This document shows positions 10,289 through 19,554 of a stretch of DNA of 64,000 bases, piece after piece. Source of the DNA: Cherax quadricarinatus. Taxonomy: Eukaryota; Arthropoda; Malacostraca; Decapoda; Parastacidae. The stretch lies in the NCBI RefSeq assembly GCF_038502225.1, contig NC_091293.1, positions 6,626,644-6,690,643 of the forward strand. Direction: 5' to 3'. Position 1 is the first letter of the stretch, and each line of letters starts with the position of its first letter. Made by a program: the position numbers and the translations under genes. The notes below the pieces were generated by a model. The model had not been told where the DNA came from, did no database searches, and was given only the letters and a program-made list of their open reading frames with translations.

Positions 10289-12024
10289 TCAGGTCCCAAG
10301 TATCATTCGTCTCCATTCACTCCTATCTAACACGCTCATGCACGCTTGCTGGAAGTCCAAGCCCCTCGCCCACAAAACCTCCTTTACCCCCTCTTTCCAA
10401 CCCTTTCGAGGACGTCCCCTACCCCTCTTTCCTTCCCCTATAGATTTATATGCTTTCCATGTCATTCTACTTTGATCCATTCTCTCTAAATGACCAAACC
10501 ACCTCAACAACCCCTCTTCTGCCCTCTGACTAATGTTTTTATTAACTCCACACCTTCTCCTAATTTCCACACTCCGAATTTTCTGCATAATATTTAAACC
10601 ACACATTGCCCTTAAACAGGACATCTCCACTGCCTCCAACCGTCTCCTCGCTGCTGCATTTACCACCCAAGCTTCACACCCATATAAGAGTGTTGGCACT
10701 ACTATACTTTCATACATTCCCTTCTTTGCCTCCATAGATAATGTTTTTTTGACTCCACATATACCTCAACGCACCACTCACCTTTTTTCCCTCATCAATT
10801 CTATGATTAACCTCATCCTTCATAAATCCTTCCGCCGACACGTCAACTCCCAAGTATCTGAAAATATTCACTTCTTCCATACTCCTCCTCCCCAATTTGA
10901 TATCCAATATTTCTTTATCTAAATCATTTGATGCCCTCATCACCTTACTCTTTTCTATGTTCACTTCCAACTTTCTACCTTTACACACATTCTCAAACTC
11001 ATCCACTAACCTTTGCAATTTTTCTTTAGAATCTCCCATAAGCACAGTATCATCAACAAAAATTAACTGTTTCAATTCCCATTTTGAATTTGATTCCCCA
11101 TAATTTAATCCCACCCCTCTCCCGAACACCCTAGCATTTACTTCTTTTACAACCCCATCTATAAATATATTAAACAACCATGGTGACATTACACATCCCT
11201 GTCTAAGACCTACTTTTACCGGGAAGTATTCTCCCTCTCTTCTACACACCCTAACCTGAGCATCACTATCCTCATAAAAGCTCTTTACAGCATTTAGTAA
11301 CTTACCACCTATTCCATATACTTGCAACATCTGCCACATTGCTCCTCTATCCACTCTATCATATGTCTTTTCTAAATTCATAAATGCAATAAAAACTTCC
11401 CTACCTTTATCTAAATACTGTTCACATATATGCTTCAATGTAAACACTTGATCTACACATCCCCTACCCACTCTGAAGCCTCCTTGCTCATCCGCAATTC
11501 TACATTCTGTCTTACCTCTAATTCTTTCAATTATAACCCTACCGTATACTTTTCCTGGTATACTCAGTAAACTTATTCCTCTATAATTTTTACAATCTCT
11601 TTTGTCCCCTTTCCCTTTATATAAAGGGACTCTACATGCTCTCCGCCAATCCCTAGGTACCTTCCCCTCTTTCATACATTTATTAAACAAAAGTACCAAC
11701 CACTCCAACACTATATCCCCCCCTGCTTTTAACATTTCTGTCATGATCCCATCAGTTCCAGCTGCTTTACCCCCTTTCATTCTACGTAATGCCTCACGTA
11801 CCTCCACCACACTTACATTCTGCTCTTCTTCACTCATAAAAGATGGTATGCCTCCCTGGCCAGTGCATGAAATTACCGCCTCCCTTTTTTCCTCAACATT
11901 TAAAAGTTCCTCAAAATATTCTCACCATCTACCTAATACCTCCCTCTCCCCATCTACTAACTCCCCTACTCTGTTTTTAACGGACAAATCCATACTTTCC
12001 CTAGGCTTTCTTAACTTGTTTAAC
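10289..12024 (-). pseudogene. RTE-like reverse transcriptase and C-terminal region (broken)
   Basis: After a frameshift in an A-run near 12054 the frame reads WSELNKLRKP, with a Trp-to-stop change at about 11923 (GRW*EYFEELL), then the open RT block 11837-10710. It contains GKAAGTDGI, ISLLSIPGKVYGRVI, FMNLEKTYDRVD (motif A), VGLRQGCVMSPWLFNIFID (motif B) and FVDDTVLM (motif C). Motif A normally has Asp where Asn stands here (FMDLEKAYD), so a catalytic residue is probably lost. A further frameshift near 10730 leads to 10735-10289, with LYGCEAWVVNAAARRRLEA and RGRGRPRKGWK. The protein would normally reverse-transcribe its own RNA at the nicked target. Confidence 0.85.
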
Positions 12025-13215
12025 TCACTCCAAAATTTTTTTCTTATTTTCATTAAAATTTCTTGACAGTGCCTCTCCCACTCTTTCATCTGCTCTCCTT
12101 TTGCACTCTCTCACCACTCTCTTCACCTTTCTTTTACTCTCCATATACTCTGCTCTTCTTATAACACTTCTGCTTAGTAAAAACCTCTCGTAAGCTACCT
12201 TTTTCTCTTTTATCACACCCTTTACTTCATCATTCCACCAATCACTCCTCTTTCCTCCTGCCCCCACCCTCCTATAACCACAAACTTCTGCCCCACATTC
12301 TAACACTGCATTTTTAAAACTATTCCAATCTTCTTCAACCTCCCCACTACTCATCTTTGCACTAGCCCACCTTTCTGCCAATAGTCGCTTATATCTCACC
12401 CGAACTTCCTCCTCCCTTAGTTTATACACTTTCACCTCCCTCTTACTTGTTGTTGCCACCTTCCTCTTTTCCCATCTACCTCTTACTCTAACTGTAGCTA
12501 CAACTAAATAATGATCCGATATTTCAGTTGCCCCTCTATAAACATGTACATCCTGGAGCCTACCCATCAACCTTTTATCCACCAATACATAATCTAACAA
12601 ACTACTTTCATTACGTGCTACATCATACCTTGTATATTTATTTATCCTCTTTTTCATAAAATATGTATTACTTATTATCAAATTTCTTTCTACACATAGC
12701 TCAATTAAAGGCTCCCCATTTACATTTACCCCTGGCACCCCAAATTTACCTACTACTTCCTCCATAACATTTTTACCCACTTTAGCATTGAAATCCCCAA
12801 CCACCATTACTCTCACACTTGATTCAAAACTCCCCACGCATTCACTCATCATTTCCCAGAATCTCTCTCTCTCCTCTACACTTCTCTCTTCTCCAGGTGC
12901 ATACACGCTTACTATAACCCACTTTTCACATCCAATCTTTATTTTACTCCACATAATCCTTGAATTTACACATTTTTAGTCCCTCTTTTCCTGCCATAGC
13001 TTATCCTTCAACATTATTGCTACTCCTTCTTTAGCTCTAACTCTATTTGAAACCCCTGACATAATCCCATTTATTCCTCTCCATTGAAACTCTCCCACCC
13101 CCTTCAGCTTTGTTTCACTTAAAGCCAGGACATCCAGTTTCTTCTCATTCATAACATCCACAATCATCTCTTTCTTATCATTTGCACAACATCCACGCAC
13201 ATTCAGACTTCCCAC
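12025..13215 (-). pseudogene. RTE-like apurinic/apyrimidinic-type endonuclease domain
   Basis: The motifs of the EEP (exonuclease-endonuclease-phosphatase) fold appear in order: SLNVRGCC, LALSETKL (catalytic Glu), VYAPG, VVGDFNAKVG (Asp and Asn), LLDYVLVDKRL and ISDHYLVVA (the SDH triad). One in-frame TAA at about 12972-12974 separates the first 79 codons from the rest, without a frame change. The domain would nick target DNA for target-primed reverse transcription. It is continuous with the RT region to the left on this map. Confidence 0.85.
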
Positions 13216-13634
13216 TTTGACAATTTTCTTCTTCTTATTCTTTTTAGTAATCTTTACAGGAAAAGCGGTTACTAGCCCGTTGTTCCCGGCATTTTAGTTG
13301 ACTTTTACAACACGCATGGCTTACGGAGGAAAGATTCTTATTCCACTTCCCCATGGATATAAAAGGAAAAGTAATAAGACCAAGAACTATTAAGATAAAA
13401 TCAAAGAAAACTCAGATGAGTGTGTATAAATAAACGTGTACATGTATGTGTAGTGTGACCTAAGTGTAAGTAGAAGTAGCAAGACGTACCTGTAATCTTG
13501 CATATTTATGAGACAGACAAAAGACACCAGCAATCCTACCATCATGTAAAACAATTACAGGCTTTCGTTTTACACTCACTTGGCAGGACGGTAGTACCTC
13601 CCTGGGTGGTTGCTGTCTACCACCCTACTACTAT

Positions 13635-13695
13635 AAGTTGATTGCAGGTCTGTACCAAGATACCCTTGTACCTGGTACAGACCTGCAATCAACTT
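13635..13695. repeat. Perfect 23-bp inverted repeat with 15-base loop
   Basis: The left arm is 13635-13657 (AAGTTGATTGCAGGTCTGTA and CCA). The right arm 13673-13695 is its exact reverse complement. The loop is AGATACCCTTGTACC. It lies between the 5' end of the RTE-like element and the PLE terminal repeat, so it may mark where element ends meet. Confidence 0.95.
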
Positions 13696-13739
13696 CGACA
13701 ACCTCTACTAGTGAGAACGGCTGGATTTGAGAGGGACCT

Positions 13740-14033
13740 GACCTCCCAACATCTGAGTTCTTACCTCTTCTAGTGACCTACGTCTCACCTCCTGGCGCTA
13801 TTTAAGGCTCCATCCTGTCACTTCAACTCCATATTGTTTCATACTATGGAACAATGCTCTTCTCCAGACTGAGGGACTGACCACCTCAAAACTTTAAAAG
13901 GGTGATGGACTGATTACATCGTCTTCAAGTCTCTTCTGCTTATATCAATTTTTCTGTACTCGACTGAAGAAGCCTACAGTGTAGGCGAAACGTTTCGAAA
14001 TAAAGATACCTAACTGTTGCATATGTGTCTTAC
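13740..14033 (+). mobile_element. Penelope-like element terminal repeat (pLTR)
   Basis: This holds a TATTTAAGG box (about 13799), CTGAGGGACTGACCACCTC (about 13868), GATGGACTGATTACATC (about 13903), the hammerhead-like motif 13960-13998 and the tail GTTGCATATGTGTCTTA. It directly abuts the GIY-YIG coding fragments at 14033-14772. PLEs are known to have pLTRs, often with hammerhead motifs, so context and content agree. Older copies lie at 351-660 and 1250-1440. Confidence 0.65.
13960..13998 (+). ncRNA. Hammerhead-ribozyme-like motif, best copy
   Basis: The parts in order are stem I 5' half TCGA (13960-13963), CTGAAGA core (13964-13970), one extra A, stem II GCCTAC with loop AGT and GTAGGC (13972-13986), GAA (13987-13989), ACGT as a self-complementary stem III (13990-13993), T at the cleavage-site position (13994), and stem I 3' half TCGA (13995-13998). 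This fits a type-I hammerhead with a minimal stem III. Known PLE hammerheads also have very short stem III and may act as dimers. The extra A between the core and stem II departs from the consensus, and activity is untested. Confidence 0.5.
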
Positions 14034-14311
14034 CTAACAATTGGATGGTTAAAATCTCTTATATGAATAAATAGAGCATTGGAATCTTGTCCAGTTCTAA
14101 TGCTATATTTATGTTGTTTTAATCTTAGTTCGAGATTTTCACCAGTTTGACCGTAATAAACTTTATCGCAAATTTTACAAGGAATCTTATAGACACATCC
14201 ATTGGGATTTTGGGGGGAATTCTTTATCAAAATTTTTTTTACTATATCAAGATTTCTGAATACAACTTTAATATTAAAAGTCTTAAGAAGAGAAGGCATA
14301 TCCCTTACCAT
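14033..14311 (-). pseudogene. Penelope-like GIY-YIG endonuclease fragment, left arm of palindrome
   Basis: The minus-strand frame from Met at 14311 reads SLLKTFNIKVVF, then GCVYKIPCKICDKVYYGQTGEN, with ELRLKQHKYS after it. VYKIPC and VYYGQTG correspond to the GIY and YIG signature of Penelope-type endonucleases, preceded by the usual cysteine pair (CKIC). The fragment ends where it meets the pLTR-like sequence. It pairs with the copy 14327-14772 in inverted orientation. Confidence 0.8.
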
Positions 14312-14326
14312 AAAAACTTGGTTGAT

Positions 14327-14772
14327 ATGCTTTCTCTTCTTAAGACTTTTAATATTAAAGTTGTATTCAAAAATCTTGATGCAGTAAAAAAACTTTTGAT
14401 AAAGAATTCCCCCCAAAATGCTGATGGATGTGTCTATAAGATTCCTTGTAAAATTTGCGATAAAGTTTATTATGGTCAAACTGGTAAAAATCTCGAACTA
14501 AGATTAAAACAACATAAATATAGCAATAGAACTGGACAAGATTCCAATGCTCTATTTATTCATGTAAGAGATTTTAACCATCCAATTGATTTTCAAAAAG
14601 TTGAGAAAGTAGTATCAAGCAAGTCCATGGTCGACAGGAATATAATTGAATCTTGTTTCATAAAAAAGCAGTTTTGACAATAATATGAATATTTTCTTTG
14701 GTTTATATAAATTAGATCCATTTATAATTAATAGAATTTGGGAAGAATTTAATAATACACTTGACAAATAAT
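14327..14772 (+). pseudogene. Penelope-like GIY-YIG endonuclease C-terminal fragment, right arm
   Basis: The frame reads LSLLKTFNIKVVFKN, GCVYKIPCKICDKVYYGQTG, LRLKQHKYS, ALFIHVRDFNHPIDF and NIIESCFIKK. A frameshift in the A-run at about 14662-14667 is needed to continue with NMNIFFGLYKLDPFIINRIW to a stop at about 14772. This is the C-terminal end of a PLE open reading frame (RT followed by GIY-YIG). The RT part is absent. The enzyme would nick DNA to start target-primed integration. Confidence 0.85.
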
Positions 14773-15003
14773 AATTTTTAAAATTTTCTTGGGCAGAATA
14801 GTTTGTTGGTGGGTTTTGCAAAGGACCTGTCCAGTTGGGCCGTCGCGCGTCAGGCGTTTAACCGTTGTGTGATCTGATAGTGAGGTGTTGGCCAGACCCC
14901 TTATATACCTTCCTTGGATGTTTTACTTTCATAGTTCCTTGATAATGTGAGTAGTCACGAAAGCGCTTGGAATTTCTCTATTCTTTCAGAGTGGTTGATT
15001 TGC
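14773..15003. other. Probable PLE 3' region, non-coding
   Basis: AT-rich to about 14815, then a GC-richer part (GGGCCGTCGCGCGTCAGGCG) with CTTATATACC at about 14899. There is no frame of note. It leads into the (TA)n tract at 15004. Confidence 0.4.
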
Positions 15004-15006
15004 ATA

Positions 15007-15100
<94 letters not shown>
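15004..15100. repeat. (TA)n microsatellite
   Basis: A TA run ending exactly at the left terminus of MITE copy 2. Confidence 0.97.
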
Positions 15101-15103
<3 letters not shown>

Positions 15104-15484
15104 GTGCCGAATAGGCAGAACTTGCGATCTTGGCTTAAATAGCAACGCTCATCTTGCCATATAGGACATGTGAAAATTTGTGTATGCAATAATTTCGCCA
15201 AAATCATTCTGAACCTAACGAAAAAAATATATTTCACTGGGTTTGTTTAGTATTAAATTATTGTAAACAAATATAAAATATATTTAGTTGGGTTAGGCTA
15301 AAATAAATTGTTCTTGTTATTATGAGGTTAGGTAAGTTTTCTAAGATTCTTTTGATGCAAAATTAAAAAAAATTACATTAACATCAATGAAAAAATATAT
15401 CTTTAAACGTATAAGAGAAATTTTCAGAAAGGACTTAGTTTTAAATGAGTTCTTGCTAACTGACCAGTTTTACATATTCGGCAC

Positions 15485-15487
<3 letters not shown>
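15101..15487. mobile_element. MITE-like element, copy 2 (387 bp)
   Basis: The termini GTCGTGCCGAATA and TATTCGGCACGAC are as in 8369-8732 and the interior is nearly identical. It is 23 bp longer through an internal AACGCTCATCTTGCCAT-containing stretch near 15142. It is again flanked by (TA)n on both sides. Confidence 0.87.
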
Positions 15488-15579
<92 letters not shown>

Positions 15580-15586
15580 TCGGCAC

Positions 15587-15664
<78 letters not shown>
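15488..15664. repeat. (TA)n microsatellite with an embedded lone MITE terminus
   Basis: A TA run interrupted at 15577-15589 by TATTCGGCACGAC, the right terminus of the MITE without the rest of the element. The lone end suggests loss of an element body, or duplication of the junction by slippage. Confidence 0.93.
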
Positions 15665-15665
<1 letters not shown>

Positions 15666-15667
<2 letters not shown>

Positions 15668-16600
15668 GAAGCAGCGTTTCGGTGGGACACGCTTACAGAT
15701 TCCTCCAGTAGACCAGCTCCTCCGAAAGAAGACAAACAGTCTCACTGGGACAAACCGATCATGGAAAAAAATCGCCAAAACAATGCTCTCCAATGCCTCA
15801 GGAAAGGACAAAGCTCGTCTCCTGGCAGTTAAGGCACCACATTCAAGAGATTTCCTGTTAGCTGTTCCCAATTCCTCCTTGGGCACTCGACTAGACCCAC
15901 AGGCCATTCGGATTGGTGTTGCTCTTCGCCTAGCCGCCCCCATCCTCACCGAACATAGGTGTATTTGCGGCAGGGCGACAGCTGATCAATTCGGACTTCA
16001 TGGTCTCGTGTGTCACACAGCAGAAAGGAAGTATGTCATACATGAGGAGGTCATTGACATCATAAAGGGAAGCCTCGCCACAACCCGTTGATCAACGGGA
16101 ACCCCAAGTGCAGAGGTCTGACGGAAGTCAAAAGCATCCTGATGGAGCCACTATGCTACCTTGGAAGGATGGAAAGCAGATTGCCGCCACATTGGCAGAC
16201 ACCTACTTGCCATACTCCGTAGTGGAAGCGGGTGGAGCTGCCAGCCACAGGGAGACCCAGAAGATCCGAAAATATGAAGACCTTCCCCCTTGCTCTAACT
16301 TCATCCCAATAGGGTCGGAGACCCTTAGAGCATGGGGCAAGTGTGCTCTAAAGTTCCCAATAGAGCTGGATTAAAAGCTCATCATAGAAACCAAGGACCA
16401 CAGGGCGACCAGCTTCCTCTTTCAGAGACTCAGTGTTGGGATCCAGAGAGGAAATGGCTGCAGCGTTCTGGGCACGCGGCCCACCGCCGGGGAGCTGGAC
16501 GAAGTATTCGTGATGTAGCTCTGAGTTACCTATGTTATTTTACTTTCTGGTGTATCTTTGTGAATGTTTTGTCAATGTATTTTGTCTTTAAATAAAATAT
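15666..16600 (+). pseudogene. 3' end of an R2-type (restriction-like endonuclease) LINE
   Basis: Conserved blocks in order: [38 protein letters not shown], a CICGR...GLHGLVC cysteine-histidine block (about 15958-16014), RSDGSQKHPDGATMLPW, GGAASHRETQKIRKYEDL, SNFIPIGSETLRAWGKCAL, then past a TAA at 16372 RATSFLFQRLSVGIQRGNG to a stop at 16516-16518. The CxC..HxxxC block followed by PDG..PWK matches the zinc and restriction-like endonuclease region of R2/NeSL-type LINEs, as I recall the family. Frameshifts lie near 15780 and 16090. An AATAAA at 16591-16596 may be its polyadenylation signal. The RT domain is missing (5' truncation at the (TA)n). Confidence 0.7.
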
Positions 16601-16630
16601 ATATTAAATATAGGGGGTGGTAGGAGAAAA

Positions 16631-16696
16631 TTCTCAGACAGCTTCAGGGAGAACTTTGAGTTTTCCCTGAAGCAAGTTTATTCTTTTCTCTGAGAA
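16631..16696. repeat. Two-tier stem-loop
   Basis: The inner arms GCTTCAGGGA (16641-16650) and TCCCTGAAGC (16664-16673) are perfectly complementary. The outer arms TTCTCAGA (16631-16638) and TCTGAGAA (16689-16696) are also complementary. It could be the core of a small non-autonomous element; no function is seen. Confidence 0.8.
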
Positions 16697-16733
16697 AGAG
16701 GGTCCCTAGTAAGTTCTAGAGGTGGTACCTCCC

Positions 16734-16738
<5 letters not shown>

Positions 16739-16825
<87 letters not shown>
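16739..16825. repeat. (TA)n microsatellite
   Basis: A pure TA run of about 87 bp between the stem-loop and the SINE copies. Confidence 0.97.
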
Positions 16826-16828
<3 letters not shown>

Positions 16829-16866
16829 CAAATAGGTGAAATAATTTACAAACATTGTCTCTATGT

Positions 16867-16940
16867 TCACAGCAGGACTCAAACCTGCAAACTCTGTATC
16901 AGAGTCCTCAGTACTTAACCAGGGAGCCGGACCCCAGATA
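16867..16940 (-). mobile_element. tRNA-derived SINE head (family 2, copy 1)
   Basis: On the minus strand TGGTTAAGTAC (complement of 16911-16921) fits an A box and GGTTTGAGTCC (complement of 16875-16885) a B box, about 36 bases apart as in tRNA genes. Outer stems are poor, so this is a SINE head or tRNA pseudogene, not a working tRNA. Confidence 0.55.
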
Positions 16941-17059
16941 AGTATGGGCGTCTAGCCATTGCTAGACGAGATCTGCCACATGCAGTGGACAACCAGAGAG
17001 ATTTGAAATCCATAACAATTCACAAACAGGCGAAATTATTTACAAACGTTGACTCTACA

Positions 17060-17130
17060 TCCACAGCCGGACTCAAACTTGCAAACTCTGTATCAGTGAC
17101 CACATTACCACTGAGCCAGACCTCAGACAA
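17060..17130 (-). mobile_element. tRNA-derived SINE head (family 2, copy 2)
   Basis: On the minus strand TGGCTCAGTGG (complement of 17108-17118) is a consensus A box and AGTTTGAGTCC (complement of 17069-17079) a near-consensus B box. It shares ACTCTGTATCAG and AAGTATGGGCG with copy 1. The two copies lie in tandem about 190 bp apart. Confidence 0.6.
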
Positions 17131-17157
17131 GTATGGGCGCCTAGTCGTAACTAGGAG

Positions 17158-17375
17158 CTCCTAACACGCTCACGCATGCTTGCTGGAAGTCCAAGCCCCT
17201 CGAACACAAAACCTCCTTTACCCGCTACCTCCAACCTTTCCTAGGCCGATCCCTACCCCGCCTTCCCTCCCTTACAGATTTACACACTCTTGAAGTCATT
17301 CTATTTCCTTCTATCCTATCTACATGTCCAAACCACCTCAACAACCCCTCCTCAGCCCTCTGGGTAATGCATTTA
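17158..17375 (-). mobile_element. RTE-like LINE fragment (C-terminal coding part)
   Basis: The plus-strand text GCTTGCTGGAAGTCCAAGCC, then ACAAAACCTCCTTTACCC, matches 10345-10395 of the RTE-like element. The similarity runs to CCACCTCAACAACCCCTC (about 17331-17349; compare 10500-10517). It is the reverse of the ...KGVKEVLWARGLDFQQA coding region, truncated at both ends. Confidence 0.85.
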
Positions 17376-17857
17376 TATAGTAAATAAATGAAAAAGTGAG
17401 GACATCCACAGATTTCACTAATTTTTCCTCAAAATTATGAATTTCACTTATCACATAAATTGCCAAGGACTTGGGGGGAGTGGGACTTTCCAGTGACATT
17501 ACAAATCATTTTGATTATAAAGCTCAACAATAAATTCAAACTCTGCATTAATCACAGAGTTAAATGAGATCAGTGATTTTTTTTATGTATGAAAGTTGAG
17601 CTCCATCTCTTTAGCTTCGATTTTGAATATTTATTACCTGATTAGTCGGATTTTTATTGGTTCTGCTTGTCTTTAATTTGAATACATGTGTTGAGAGTCA
17701 CGTAAAAACTACTACAACTGTGCATGAATTCATTGTAAATTTTGCTCCTAGAACTACAGTACGACGGAAGCTCTTCACTTGTTCTGTTGAGCTGGTTTAC
17801 AGACACAGTTAAGCTGGTGTAGACAGATATCAAAGCCGGAGCCACGTACTTAGACGG

Positions 17858-17860
<3 letters not shown>
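17376..17860. other. Unassigned AT-rich sequence
   Basis: Nothing recognisable. No frame above background and no repeat structure. Confidence 0.5.

Positions 17861-17949
<89 letters not shown>
17861..17949. repeat. (AG)n followed by (ACAG)n microsatellite
   Basis: About 50 bp of AG dinucleotides, then about seven ACAG units. A compound simple repeat. Confidence 0.97.
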
Positions 17950-18208
17950 AATGAAAGGGGAAGCATTAAATGAAAACCAATATATTGTGAAAAAATTCGT
18001 GAATTAATTAATTTTTGAAAATTAAAAAAATATGCTTTTTTTTGAATAAACTATCAACTAGAGTAGTACCGTTTTTCTGTTGAGATAAGAAAGATGTACC
18101 GTTGATTCTGTTAAAGTTGCGAGGTGTGTGTTAGTTAGGGGGTTAGTCTTTATTGTGTTAAAAGTAATGTGATTATACTGTTTCTTCCGTTAAATTAACG
18201 AAGGTTGT
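17950..18208. other. Unassigned sequence leading into the 33-bp array
   Basis: AT-rich with no recognisable element. The last part (GTTGTACTGTTTCC) resembles the start of the array unit. Confidence 0.5.
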
Positions 18209-18485
18209 ACTGTTTCCTTTGTTGAAACTACTAGTGGGTATCCTGTTTCCTTTGTTGAAACTACTAGTGGGTATCCTGTTTCCTTTGTTGAAACTACTAG
18301 TGGGTATCCTGTTTCCTTTGTTGAAACTACTAGTGGGTATCCTGTTTCCTTTGTTGAAACCACAAGTGGGTATCCTGTTTCCATGGTTGAAACTGCTAGT
18401 GGGTATCCTGTTTCCGTTGTTGAAACTACTAGTGGGTATCCTGTTTCCTTTGTTGAAACTACTAGTGGGTATCCTGTTTCCTTTG
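18209..18485. repeat. 33-bp minisatellite, left segment (about 8 units)
   Basis: The units share the core ACTACTAGTGGGTATCC and TGTTTCCTTTGTTGAAA with the large array at 19555-24475. A variant pair with CCACAAGTGGG followed by TTTCCATGG (about 18360-18390) recurs at 19804 and 22290. The segment is cut off from the main array by the PLE palindrome 18486-19554. Confidence 0.97.
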
Positions 18486-18528
18486 TAAAGTAAAAGGACA
18501 CAAGTGCAACTAATGTGACATTTATTGT

Positions 18529-18563
18529 GGCAACGTTTCGCTCTCCAGGAGCTTTATAAAGCC
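18529..18563 (-). ncRNA. Divergent hammerhead-like motif, left arm
   Basis: On the minus strand GGC and GCC flank TTTATAA, a GCTC/GAGC hairpin with loop CTG, and GAAACGTT. The layout is hammerhead-like but the core heptamer is far from CUGANGA. It is probably a relic. The mirror copy is at 19446-19480. Confidence 0.25.
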
Positions 18564-18844
18564 ATTACAAACAATACATGGACACAGAGGGTATATAAAG
18601 GCTCAGAGTGAGGTGTAATACTAGTGAGGTACCATTTCGATGTTCACTAGTGGTAGTAGTAGTAGTAGTATTGTTAGTGACAAAAGTAATACAATATGGT
18701 AGAGCAATTAATTCGTACATGAGTAAAAGGATATAAAAGCTATTACTTGGGTAACATAAAAATAGGTTGGACAAATATAGACTGGAATGAGGCAGCATGT
18801 TTCAGTGTTCACTCTCTGTGCTTTGTGTAGTATAACAGGAGAGA

Positions 18845-18988
18845 CTATGTGATGGCAGGGTTTACTGTTTTCAGGAGGATTCTTGCTAAGACTTCGGAGA
18901 TGGTGAAGCTGCCGTTGTTTTGTTTAATTGTATTCGAAACAGCGATCAGTGCTGATTCGAGACACTTGCGTCTGCGGAAATTAGTTTC
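18845..18988 (-). pseudogene. PLE protein C-terminus, left arm
   Basis: This is the mirror image of 19021-19164 and gives the same 47-residue tail and stop on the minus strand. No catalytic GIY-YIG residues remain. Confidence 0.65.
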
Positions 18989-19020
18989 TTTGATCACTAA
19001 TTGTGATCAAAGTGATCAAA

Positions 19021-19164
19021 GAAACTAATTTCCGCAGACGCAAGTGTCTCGAATCAGCACTGATCGCTGTTTCGAATACAATTAAACAAAACAACGGCAG
19101 CTTCACCATCTCCGAAGTCTTAGCAAGAATCCTCCTGAAAACAGTAAACCCTGCCATCACATAG
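19021..19164 (+). pseudogene. PLE protein C-terminus, right arm
   Basis: The frame reads ETNFRRRKCLESALIAVSNT, then GSFTISEVLARILLKT, ending PAIT and a TAG at 19162-19164. The RR.CLESALI pattern, then FxxS..LA..ILL, resembles the tail that follows the GIY-YIG domain in Penelope-like proteins. The catalytic part is missing because the palindrome centre cuts it off. Confidence 0.65.
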
Positions 19165-19445
19165 TCTCTCCTGTTATACTACACAAAGCACAGAGAGTGA
19201 ACACTGAAACATGCTGCCTCATTCCAGTCTATATTTGTCCAACCTATTTTTATGTTACCCAAGTAATAGCTTTTATATCCTTTTACTCATGTACGAATTA
19301 ATTGCTCTACCATATTGTATTACTTTTGTCACTACCACTACTACTACTACTACTACCACTAGTGAACATCGAAATGGTACCTCACTAGTATTACACCTCA
19401 CTCTGAGCCTTTATATATCCTCTGTGTCCATGTATTGTTTGTAAT

Positions 19446-19480
19446 GGCTTGATAAAGCTCCTGGAGAGCGAAACGTTGCC
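19446..19480 (+). ncRNA. Divergent hammerhead-like motif, right arm
   Basis: GGC, TTGATAA, a GCTC/GAGC hairpin with loop CTG, GAA, ACGT, T, GCC. This matches the layout of 13960-13998 step by step (stem I, core, stem II, GAA, self-complementary stem III, cleavage base, stem I). C3 and G8 of the core are changed (UUGAUAA instead of CUGANGA), so catalysis is doubtful. Confidence 0.3.
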
Positions 19481-19554
19481 ACAATAAATGTCACATTAGT
19501 TGCACTTGTGTCCTTTTACTTTACATATTGTCGGTAATTCTACCAACTTTATTA

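Larger units (their letters stand above)
9938..13640 (-). mobile_element. RTE-like non-LTR retrotransposon, nearly full length but inactive
   Basis: On the minus strand the order is 5' untranslated region (about 13640-13220, including AAAACGAAAGCCTGTAATTG), apurinic-type endonuclease, reverse transcriptase, a C-terminal segment ending near 10289, a 3' untranslated region with GGGTCACCCTGCCTCGGTGG (about 9977-9996), and poly(A) at 9957-9938. I assign it to an RTE-like clade from the compact endonuclease-RT layout and the GRGRPRKGWK C-terminal motif, but a tree would be needed to fix the clade. Frameshifts and stops make it non-autonomous. A second fragment of the same family lies at 17158-17375. 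Confidence 0.8.
18486..19554. mobile_element. 1.07-kb Penelope-like palindrome inserted in the 33-bp minisatellite
   Basis: Two arms of about 510 bp are near-perfect reverse complements meeting near 19003. The outer ends carry GTAAAGTAAAAGGACACAAG and its complement, the same ends as in the unit at 1938-2126. CTGTTTCCTTTG occurs at both borders (18474-18485 and 19555-19566), and deleting the unit restores the 33-bp phase exactly. Inner arm sequences encode the C-terminus of a PLE protein (18845-18988 and 19021-19164). A GTA/TAC triplet run (about 18653-18671 and its partner) differs slightly between arms, so the arms are not being kept fully identical. Confidence 0.9.
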
